A stretch of 13,084 bases of DNA. It comes from JAOTYV01 sp041557595 (GTDB taxonomy: Bacteria > Pseudomonadota > Alphaproteobacteria > UBA8366). The stretch lies in assembly GCA_041557595.1 (NCBI GenBank), contig JBFFGE010000139.1, positions 1 through 13,084 on the forward strand. The letters are read 5' to 3'. Positions 7,487-13,084 of this stretch are shown here, in pieces. How positions within the stretch are numbered: position 1 is the stretch's first letter; each line of letters opens with the position of its first letter. The notes under the pieces were generated by a model that worked only from the letters and a program-made list of their open reading frames with translations, was not told the DNA's origin and made no database searches. A program made the position numbers and the translations under genes.

Positions 7487-7530
7487 CCGGCTCAAAGCGC
7501 TATCAGGCAAGATCAGACGGGGAGATCTAT

Positions 7531-7908
7531 ATGTTTATATCGACCGCATGGGCTCAAGCTGCAGGCGGGGGCGGAGGCGGCGACCTTATCAGCGCATTCG
7601 TACCGCTCATCCTCATCTTCGCCGTATTTTATTTCCTGTTGATCCGGCCGCAGCAAAAACGCGCCAAGGAGCACAGGGAAAAAATTTCCGCGGTGCGCCG
7701 CGGCGATCGGATCGTCACCGGTGGCGGCATCTACGGGACGGTCACCAAGGTGGTCAGCGACGCGGAGGTGGTGGTGCAGATCGCCGAGGCGGTCAAGGTC
7801 CGGGTTGCGCGGGGCACGATCGCCGAAGTGTTGTCGAAGACCGAGCCTGTTCAGCCGGAGCGGAAGCGCAAGGGCGACAAGCCGGCCGAAAGCGCCAACG
7901 CGAATTGA
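7531..7908 (+). CDS. yajC: Preprotein translocase subunit YajC
   Basis: Small inner-membrane partner of SecD and SecF in the Sec holotranslocon. The 125-residue protein has an N-terminal MFISTAWAQA segment typical of alphaproteobacterial YajC, a Gly run (12-17), one transmembrane helix (about 19-38), the hallmark RPQQKR (39-44) and a soluble domain with GDRIVTGGGIYGTV (58-71). The charged Lys/Glu tail is variable in the family. GGGGAGA (7519-7525) is a strong ribosome site for the ATG at 7531. It is the first gene of yajC-secD-secF, 35 bases from secD. Confidence 0.96.
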   Translation: MFISTAWAQAAGGGGGGDLISAFVPLILIFAVFYFLLIRPQQKRAKEHREKISAVRRGDRIVTGGGIYGTVTKVVSDAEVVVQIAEAVKVRVARGTIAEVLSKTEPVQPERKRKGDKPAESANAN

Positions 7909-7943
7909 TCCTGCGAACCCCGAAAACCTGACGCGGCGGCGCT

Positions 7944-9506
7944 ATGCTCGATTTTCCGAATTGGAAACGTATTCTTGTGGCCGTGGTATGCCTGTTCGGC
8001 GTTTTATATGCGGCGCCCAACTTCATGCCGGACGACGTATTGGAAGGGGTACCCGACTGGTCGCCCGGCAAGCGCATCAGTCTCGGCCTCGATTTGCAGG
8101 GTGGCGCGCATCTGCTGATGCAGGTCGACACGGAGGGGTATCTCAAGGAAATCCTCGACCGTACCTACAAGCAGGACATTCGCTCCGCGATGCGCGTTGC
8201 CAAGGTGCGTCCGAACGCATCCGTTGTCGGCAATGCGGTGATCTTCCAGTTCAAGGAAGAGGACAGGGAAGACGCGATCAGACGCGAAATTCGCCGCAAT
8301 ACCCCCGAATTGGAGATCGAGAGCGTCGGCGACGGAAAGTTCCGTGCGACCTTGAGCGAGCAGGGGCTGCGCGACCGCATCACCACGGTGATGTCCCAGT
8401 CGATCGAGGTGATCCGCCGCCGTATCGACGAAATGGGCACGCGCGAGCCGATCATTCAGCGCCAGGGCGAAGATCGAATATTGCTTCAGGTTCCCGGCCT
8501 TCGCGATACGGAGCGGCTGAAGGGCATCCTGAACCAGACCGCCAAGCTCAATTTTCATATGGTCGATATGAATTGCGACCCGAATGGCCGTCCGCCGCCG
8601 GGATCGAAAATTTTCCCGTCGGATGAACTCGGGCCCGACGGCAAGCCGTACAATCATTGTATCCGCAGCCGAATTCGGTTGAGCGGCGAACGGCTGGTCG
8701 ATGCGCAGCCGACCTTCCAGGACAATCAACCGGTCGTGAGTTTCCGGTTCGATACCCGCGGCGCACGGAACTTCTGCAAGATCACGCAGGATAATGTCGG
8801 CCGGTTGTTCGCGGTCATTCTCGACGGCAAGGTGATTACGGCGCCGCGCATCGAAGAACCGATCTGCGGCGGCAGCGGCATCATTCGCGGTAACTTCACG
8901 GTGCAAAGCGCCCGCGATCTCGCGATCCTGCTGCGCGCCGGTGCGCTGCCCGCCGACATGAAGATATTGGAAGAGCGGTCGGTCGGCCCCGGATTGGGAC
9001 AGGACTCGATCGACGCCGGCAAGTCCGCCAGCATCATCGGCATGGTTCTGGTCGTAATCTTTATGGTGATCGCTTACGGGATGTTCGGCGCCATGGCGGT
9101 GATGGCGCTGTTCTTCAACATCTCCCTAATTTTGGGGCTGCTGTCGATCCTGCAGGCCACCCTGACGCTGCCGGGCATTGCCGGAATCGTGCTCACCATG
9201 GGGATGGCGGTGGATGCAAACGTTCTGATATTCGAGCGTATCCGCGAGGAGGTTCATGCGGGCAGATCGCCGCTGAACGCGGTGGACGCGGGTTATCGCC
9301 GCGCGCTGACCACGATTATCGATTCGAACCTGACGACCTTGATAGCGACGACGCTGTTGTTTGCATTCGGCTCCGGCCCGGTCAAAGGTTTCGCCATTAC
9401 GCTTTCCATCGGAATCCTGACGTCGATGTTCACGGCGATCATGGTCACCCGCTTGCAAGTGGTCCTGTGGCTGCGCCGGGCGCGCCCCACGGCGCTGCCG
9501 ATCTGA
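7944..9506 (+). CDS. secD: Protein translocase subunit SecD
   Basis: Proton-driven accessory subunit that pulls exported proteins out of SecYEG on the periplasmic side. The 520 residues comprise an N-terminal transmembrane helix (about 9-26), the LGLDLQGG motif (47-54), a large periplasmic domain (about 30-365), and five C-terminal helices beginning near IIGMVLVVIF. The membrane motif GMAVDANVLIFERIREE carries the conserved proton-path Asp424. Four cysteines (211, 239, 278, 308) lie in the periplasmic domain, which is unusual to my knowledge. The start at 7944 places the first helix at the very N-terminus as expected; a Shine-Dalgarno sequence is not evident. It is followed 22 bases later by secF. 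Confidence 0.97.
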   Translation: MLDFPNWKRILVAVVCLFGVLYAAPNFMPDDVLEGVPDWSPGKRISLGLDLQGGAHLLMQVDTEGYLKEILDRTYKQDIRSAMRVAKVRPNASVVGNAVIFQFKEEDREDAIRREIRRNTPELEIESVGDGKFRATLSEQGLRDRITTVMSQSIEVIRRRIDEMGTREPIIQRQGEDRILLQVPGLRDTERLKGILNQTAKLNFHMVDMNCDPNGRPPPGSKIFPSDELGPDGKPYNHCIRSRIRLSGERLVDAQPTFQDNQPVVSFRFDTRGARNFCKITQDNVGRLFAVILDGKVITAPRIEEPICGGSGIIRGNFTVQSARDLAILLRAGALPADMKILEERSVGPGLGQDSIDAGKSASIIGMVLVVIFMVIAYGMFGAMAVMALFFNISLILGLLSILQATLTLPGIAGIVLTMGMAVDANVLIFERIREEVHAGRSPLNAVDAGYRRALTTIIDSNLTTLIATTLLFAFGSGPVKGFAITLSIGILTSMFTAIMVTRLQVVLWLRRARPTALPI

Positions 9507-9528
9507 TCCGGGAGCCAGGAGAAACTCA

Positions 9529-10479
9529 ATGAAACCGTTACGGCTGATCCCCCCCGGAACCAATGTTCGCTTCATCGACAAACGGATCGTCGCGCTGTTC
9601 CTTTCCGGGTTTCTCGTATTGGCGTCGCTGGGCCTTTACGTGACCAAGGGCCTGAACCTCGGCATCGATTTCCTCGGCGGCGTCATGATCGAAGCGCAGA
9701 CCAAGGGGCCGGCGGATATCGAGGATCTGAGAAAGCGGGTGAGCGGCCTCGGCCTTGGCGATACCAGCTTGCAGGAATTCGGCGAGGTTGATGTGGTGTT
9801 GATCCGCGTGCAGCGCCAGGAAGGCGGCGACTCCGCGCAGCAGGCGGCAGTTACGAAGGTCAAGGGAGCCATCAACGAGGTGGTGGCCGAATACCGACGT
9901 ACCGAGCTTGTCGGGCCCACGGTCGGCGAGGAACTCAAGAGCAGCGCGATGTGGGCGGTTCTCGCGGCGATCGGGTCGATCCTGCTGTATATCTGGTTCC
10001 GCTTCGAGTGGCAGTTCGGCGTCGGCGCGATCATCGCCTTGACCCATGACGTCATCACGACGATCGGGTTGTTTGCGCTGTTTTCGCTGGAATTCAACCT
10101 GGCGACCGTAGCCGCGGTGCTGACGATTGCCGGCTATTCGATCAACGATACCGTCGTGGTGTATGACCGGGTGCGCGAAAACATGCGCAAATTCAAGAAA
10201 ATGCCCCTGACGGAGCTGTTCAACCGGTCAATCAACGAAACCCTGTCGCGGACCGTGATGACCAGTGTCACGACGCTGCTGGCGTTGGTGGCGCTCTATA
10301 CCTTCGGCGGCGAAGTCATTCGCGGTTTCACCGTCGCGCTTATCTGGGGCGTCTTTATCGGCACCTATTCTTCGATCGCGCTGGCCGTGCCGCTGTTGCT
10401 GTACCTCAACGTTCATCGCGATGGCGGCGGACGTGAAGAAGCGGCGCAGCCCGACCCCAAGCCGCAGCCGGCAACCTAG
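9529..10479 (+). CDS. secF: Protein translocase subunit SecF
   Basis: Partner of SecD, with which it forms a proton-powered RND-type unit assisting Sec export. The 316 residues include an N-terminal helix (about 18-37), the NLGIDFLGG motif (43-51), a small periplasmic domain (about 55-140) and five further helices. The signature TIAGYSINDTVVVYDRVREN includes Asn206 and Asp207, the counterpart of the proton-path Asp in other SecF proteins. The tail is polar and ends in DPKPQPAT. A clear ribosome site, AGGAGA, lies just before the ATG at 9529. Its stop is 10 bases before the Mth938-like gene. Confidence 0.97.
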   Translation: MKPLRLIPPGTNVRFIDKRIVALFLSGFLVLASLGLYVTKGLNLGIDFLGGVMIEAQTKGPADIEDLRKRVSGLGLGDTSLQEFGEVDVVLIRVQRQEGGDSAQQAAVTKVKGAINEVVAEYRRTELVGPTVGEELKSSAMWAVLAAIGSILLYIWFRFEWQFGVGAIIALTHDVITTIGLFALFSLEFNLATVAAVLTIAGYSINDTVVVYDRVRENMRKFKKMPLTELFNRSINETLSRTVMTSVTTLLALVALYTFGGEVIRGFTVALIWGVFIGTYSSIALAVPLLLYLNVHRDGGGREEAAQPDPKPQPAT

Positions 10480-10489
10480 ACGGCAGAGC

Positions 10490-10876
10490 ATGGCGATTGA
10501 CCTGACGCCGGCCGTTCCCGAAGGCCGCCAAATGGTCGAGAGCTACGGCGCCGGGCGGTTTTTGGTGTCGGGCGTTTCGCATTCCGGGTCGATCCTGGTC
10601 TTTCCCGAGCAAACGATCGCGTGGCCGGTGTCGGCGATTGCCGGACTTCCGATCGAGAGCCTGACGGCGGTGCTGGAGTCCGAGCCGCGGGTTGAAATTC
10701 TGTTGATCGGCTGCGGCGCGCGCATGGAAATGCTCGATCCGGCGCTCAGGGCGGTTATGAAAGAGCGCGGAATCGGGTGCGATGCGATGGATACCGGGGC
10801 GGCGTGCCGGACGTACAATGTTCTGATGGCCGAGGCCAGGCGCGTCGCCGCCGCCTTGATCGCCTTGCCCGAATAG
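10490..10876 (+). CDS. Mth938-domain (DUF498) protein, NDUFAF3 family
   Basis: Small cytosolic protein of the Mth938/DUF498 fold. Its mitochondrial relative NDUFAF3 helps assemble respiratory complex I; the bacterial role is not settled. The 128 residues contain VESYGAGRFLVSG (16-28), the strand-turn LLIGCGARM (71-79) and the conserved C-terminal block GCDAMDTGAACRTYNVLMAE (96-115) followed by a helix. I chose ATG 10490, right after secF, over starts from 10265 on, which would add about 75 residues read out of frame through secF. It sits 10 bases after secF and is evidently co-transcribed, an order common in alphaproteobacteria. Confidence 0.88.
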   Translation: MAIDLTPAVPEGRQMVESYGAGRFLVSGVSHSGSILVFPEQTIAWPVSAIAGLPIESLTAVLESEPRVEILLIGCGARMEMLDPALRAVMKERGIGCDAMDTGAACRTYNVLMAEARRVAAALIALPE

Positions 10877-10988
10877 GATCGGGCCCGATACGCCGGCGCC
10901 ATTCCGCGATCCGCCGGTAACCCGGTCTTAACGCTATACTGTCAGCCTGACGCTCGAGAAACAGTCCGGTTCGAACGGGACGTATCGC

Positions 10989-11669
10989 ATGACATACATC
11001 ATCCTGGGGCTGATTACGCTCGGGATCGTGTTCGGGCCGTCCTTATGGGCCCGCACGGTATTGAAATGGTTTAGCGAAGACCGGTCCTATATTCCGGGAA
11101 CCGGCGGCGAGCTGGCGCGCCATCTCCTGGACGAATTCGGGTTGCCCGCCGTGGCGGTCGAAATGACCGATCAGGGCGATCATTACGACCCGGGCGACAA
11201 GGCGGTCCGGCTCGGCCGCGACAATTTGAATGGCCGGTCGCTGACCTCCGTGGCCACGGCCGCCCATGAAGTCGGCCATGCCTTGCAGGATCGCGACGGC
11301 TACCGACCGCTCAAGCGACGCACCTGGCTGATCAAATCCACATTCATTTTTCAGCGTATCGGCTCGATCATCATATTCGGTGCACCGATTATTGGCGCGC
11401 TGACCACCTCGCCGGGACTGTTCTTTTTGCAGATCGGCGCGGGCATTTTGACCATGTCGATCGCCGTCATCGTACATCTCGCGACCCTGCCGGTCGAATT
11501 CGATGCGAGCTTTGAACGCGCGCTGCCCATCCTCGAGCGGGGTGGGTACTTGCCACCTGAAGACATGCCGGCGGCGCGCCGGATTTTATGGGCGTGCGCG
11601 CTCACCTATGTTGCCGCGTCGCTGGTATCGCTCCTCAACCTCTGGCACTGGATCAGAGTCCTGCGCTGA
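10989..11669 (+). CDS. Membrane zinc metallopeptidase, YugP/Zn_peptidase_2 family
   Basis: Predicted integral-membrane neutral metallopeptidase of unknown substrate. In 226 residues there is an N-terminal helix (about 3-20), the zinc-binding motif AAHEVGHALQ (91-100; ligands His93, His97, catalytic Glu94), a pair of hydrophobic helices (about 118-165), the family segment LPVEFDAS (167-174), whose Glu170 is a likely third ligand, and a final helix (about 200-222). Length and order match the family. It is in the same direction as the secDF operon but 112 bases on. A TATACT at 10935-10940 could be a -10 box, though no -35 is seen. The classical metallopeptidase motif makes activity likely; its target, possibly a membrane protein, is unknown. 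Confidence 0.88.
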   Translation: MTYIILGLITLGIVFGPSLWARTVLKWFSEDRSYIPGTGGELARHLLDEFGLPAVAVEMTDQGDHYDPGDKAVRLGRDNLNGRSLTSVATAAHEVGHALQDRDGYRPLKRRTWLIKSTFIFQRIGSIIIFGAPIIGALTTSPGLFFLQIGAGILTMSIAVIVHLATLPVEFDASFERALPILERGGYLPPEDMPAARRILWACALTYVAASLVSLLNLWHWIRVLR

Positions 11670-11670
11670 T

Positions 11671-11694
11671 GCCCCGAACCGGCGCTTCAGGGGC
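11671..11694 (+). terminator. Possible terminator hairpin after the metallopeptidase gene
   Basis: GCCCCGAA (11671-11678) pairs with TTC (11686-11688) plus GGGGC (11690-11694), leaving a 7-base loop and a one-base bulge. It starts one base after the stop codon. Only a short, mixed T stretch follows (GTTATT), so intrinsic termination would be inefficient. Confidence 0.4.
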
Positions 11695-11872
11695 GTTATT
11701 GAGCCTCCGAAACCGCGCCGCCGTTGTGTCTCGCTTGCGATTTTCGACAGCCATTTTGATGTTTGATGCCGAGGCCAAACCACGTTAGGGTCTGCGTCAA
11801 GCCAAGCAGACGCCAACAATGGCGTCGCATAATGTTGTCGGCACGCGTGTATTTACCGGCAACTTTAATAAA

Positions 11873-11889
11873 AACGAACTCAGTTCGTT
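11873..11889 (+). promoter_or_regulatory. 17-base perfect inverted repeat in the dctP leader
   Basis: AACGAAC (11873-11879) and GTTCGTT (11883-11889) are separated by three bases and end five bases before the ribosome site AGGGAGA (11894-11900) of the TRAP binding-protein gene. Its location fits an operator for a local regulator or an mRNA stem affecting ribosome access or 5' stability. No regulator gene is seen in the window. A looser repeat (GTCTGC 11790-11795, GCAGAC 11806-11811) and a CATAAT box (11828-11833) lie upstream in the same spacer. Confidence 0.45.
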
Positions 11890-11909
11890 CAACAGGGAGA
11901 ACGATTTCT

Positions 11910-12977
11910 ATGAAAAAGCTTACTGTCAGCGCCATGTCGCTCACGCTTGCGGCATTCGCGTTTTCGGGGGCTGCCGTACCATCTACCGCGGTTGCCGCCG
12001 AAAAAGTTTGCGATGGCCCGAAAGTGAATTGGCGCCTGTCCCTTTGGGGCAAACGCCGCGCCTTTACTGAAGGTCTGGAATACATTTCCAAGACGGTAAA
12101 AGAGCGGACCTGCGGCAATTTCAATATCAAACTCTACTATGGCGATCAGCTATCGAAGGGTAAGGAAAACCTCGACGGTATTTCCGTCGGTGCGTTCGAA
12201 GCGGCGTTGTTTTGCGCGTCCTACCATCCGGGCAAGAACCGCGCCCTGAACGTGCTCGACTTGCCGTTCCTGCCGCTCGACAACCTCGACATCATGCTCG
12301 AGGTGCACAACAAGATCTACAGCCATCCGGCGGCGCAGAAGGACATCGGCAAATGGAACGCCATCCTGTTCATGTCGAATGTATTGCCGCAATACGAATA
12401 CATGGGCCGGGGCACACCGCCTTCATCGGTTGCCGACTTCAAGGGCAAACGGTTGCGGGCGCTCGGCGGCATGGGCGCCGCCGCCAAGGCGATCGGCGCG
12501 GTGCCGACGACCATGCCGGCTTCCGAAACCTATACCGCGCTGCAGCGCGGTACGGTCGACGCCATCGGCTTCCCGTTCACCTATACGTTTGCAGCGTATA
12601 AACTGGACGAGATCGCCGACTGGTATACGACCAACATGTCGCTGGGCACGGTCAATTGCCCGATCGTCTTCAACAAGTCGGCCTACGGATCGCTCGATGG
12701 GCGCTATAAGAAGGTGCTGAACGATGTGAAGAAGGGCGCGTCCGAGGCGCAGAAAGCGGCCTATGCGGCGAAGGACAAGATCAACTTTGCGAAATGGGGC
12801 AAGAATCCGAAGCTGAAAGCCATCAAGATTCCCGAAGCGCAAATGGCGGAATTCCGCAAAGTGGCGGGCGAGCCGGTTTGGGAAGAATGGGTCAAGGAGA
12901 ATGAAGGTCAGGTTCCGGCCCGCGAGCTCCTGGATCTGGTTTTGGCGACGGCTAAAAAAGCCGCTATGAAAAAATGA
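11910..12977 (+). CDS. dctP: TRAP transporter substrate-binding protein, DctP family
   Basis: Periplasmic receptor that delivers an organic acid (or similar carboxylate) to a TRAP permease driven by an ion gradient. The 355-residue protein has a Sec signal peptide (about 1-30, cleaved near AVAA/EK), then the DctP fold: LYYGDQLSKGKENLDGISVG (75-94), DLPFLP (117-122), DFKGKRLRALGG (176-187) with Arg183 at the place of the arginine that salt-bridges ligand carboxylate, and YTALQRGTVDAIG (208-220). Four cysteines (34, 68, 102, 250) remain in the mature part. ATG 11910 is chosen over 11763 because it gives a clean signal peptide and follows AGGGAGA. Ligand cannot be read from sequence. The permease subunits should lie downstream. 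Confidence 0.93.
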   Translation: MKKLTVSAMSLTLAAFAFSGAAVPSTAVAAEKVCDGPKVNWRLSLWGKRRAFTEGLEYISKTVKERTCGNFNIKLYYGDQLSKGKENLDGISVGAFEAALFCASYHPGKNRALNVLDLPFLPLDNLDIMLEVHNKIYSHPAAQKDIGKWNAILFMSNVLPQYEYMGRGTPPSSVADFKGKRLRALGGMGAAAKAIGAVPTTMPASETYTALQRGTVDAIGFPFTYTFAAYKLDEIADWYTTNMSLGTVNCPIVFNKSAYGSLDGRYKKVLNDVKKGASEAQKAAYAAKDKINFAKWGKNPKLKAIKIPEAQMAEFRKVAGEPVWEEWVKENEGQVPARELLDLVLATAKKAAMKK

Positions 12978-12988
12978 CGCTCGATACC

Positions 12989-13016
12989 CGACGCCGGACC
13001 TTTTGGTCCGGCGTCG
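12989..13016 (+). terminator. Strong hairpin after dctP (terminator or attenuator)
   Basis: A perfect 12-bp stem (12989-13000 with 13005-13016) closes a TTTT loop, 11 bases after the dctP stop. The following GTTCACTTTTG is only partly T-rich, so read-through is likely. In TRAP operons such a hairpin between the binding-protein gene and the permease genes can stabilise the upstream message and reduce downstream expression. Confidence 0.7.
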
Positions 13017-13066
13017 TTCACTTTTGAGCAACAAGAAATCATCGGAAATTCAATGAGATTTACGCC

Positions 13067-13084
13067 ATGGCGATGAATGACGCG
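13067..13084 (+). CDS. Possible start of a downstream gene, cut by the window edge
   Basis: An open frame beginning MAMNDA starts at ATG 13067 (or 13073) and runs off the right edge. By position after dctP a TRAP small-permease (DctQ) or other TRAP gene is expected, but six codons cannot show this. The ribosome site is weak (GGAAA near 13044). Another ATG at 13053 stops after seven codons. Confidence 0.25.

Noticed and set aside
7721..8626. 301-codon plus-strand open frame spanning the yajC-secD junction in another frame
   Set aside because: It overlaps both real genes out of frame and reads as low-complexity Arg/Ser/Pro sequence.
8004..8906. 300-codon minus-strand open frame opposite secD
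   Set aside because: Antisense shadow of a well-supported gene; no motif and no ribosome site seen.
10265..10489. N-terminal extension of the Mth938-like gene
   Set aside because: It would overlap secF out of frame by over 200 bases; the family N-terminus fits ATG 10490.
10878..10889. 12-base palindrome ATCGGGCCCGAT after the Mth938-like gene, considered as a terminator
   Set aside because: It has no loop-forming centre of adequate size and no T run follows.
10877..10988. Promoter for the metallopeptidase gene built on TATACT at 10935
   Set aside because: No -35-like hexamer at 15-19 bases upstream, so it is mentioned only as a possible -10 box.
11763..11909. Upstream start for the TRAP binding protein
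   Set aside because: It would put about 49 basic residues before a perfect Sec signal peptide; ATG 11910 has its own ribosome site.
1..13084. Defence system, prophage, insertion sequence, CRISPR array or RNA gene
   Set aside because: No transposase, integrase, nuclease cluster, regular repeat array or tRNA/rRNA-like sequence was recognised; nearly all sequence is explained by housekeeping and transport genes.

Overview
This is a GC-rich stretch of an alphaproteobacterial chromosome, possibly a member of the Rhodospirillales or a related lineage (order-level placement is inference). The evidence is the gene order tatA-tatB-tatC-serS-surE-pcm-nlpD-like, a convergent DUF815 ATPase, then yajC-secD-secF-Mth938, together with the alphaproteobacterial style of TatA, YajC and the NlpD-like protein. 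Almost every base is coding, no intergenic gap exceeds 240 bases, and only the DUF815 gene lies on the minus strand. I saw no rRNA, tRNA, CRISPR array, insertion sequence or phage gene.

Layout. 2-742: 3' part of an ABC-transporter ATPase gene, FbpC/PotA-like, cut by the left edge. 860-2329: tatA, tatB and tatC (tatB and tatC overlap by ATGA), encoding the twin-arginine translocase. 2390-3667: serS. 3692-6434: surE, pcm and a LysM/LytM lipoprotein gene, the alphaproteobacterial form of the surE-pcm-nlpD cluster known from enterobacteria. 6455-7339 (minus): DUF815 P-loop ATPase, ending 20 bases from nlpD. 7531-10876: yajC, secD, secF and an Mth938/NDUFAF3-like gene behind a recognisable promoter. 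10989-11669: membrane-embedded zinc metallopeptidase (YugP/Zn_peptidase_2 family). 11910-12977: periplasmic solute-binding protein of a TRAP transporter, followed by a 12-bp perfect hairpin and the first codons of another reading frame.

How the genes fit together. The core is an envelope-biogenesis neighbourhood. It holds both protein-export routes (Tat for folded proteins, SecDF-YajC for unfolded ones), protein and stationary-phase maintenance (SurE, Pcm), and cell-wall remodelling control (the NlpD-like factor). The flanking ABC ATPase, metallopeptidase and TRAP genes look like lineage-specific neighbours.

I see no convincing new multi-gene system. The points most worth a second look are: the LytM domain has lost its zinc ligands, so it is probably an amidase activator; an NDUFAF3 homologue is tied to secDF without its frequent NDUFAF6-like partner; the uncharacterised DUF815 ATPase has a slippery A-rich 3' end; SecD has four periplasmic cysteines; and two clean inverted repeats bracket the TRAP binding-protein gene.
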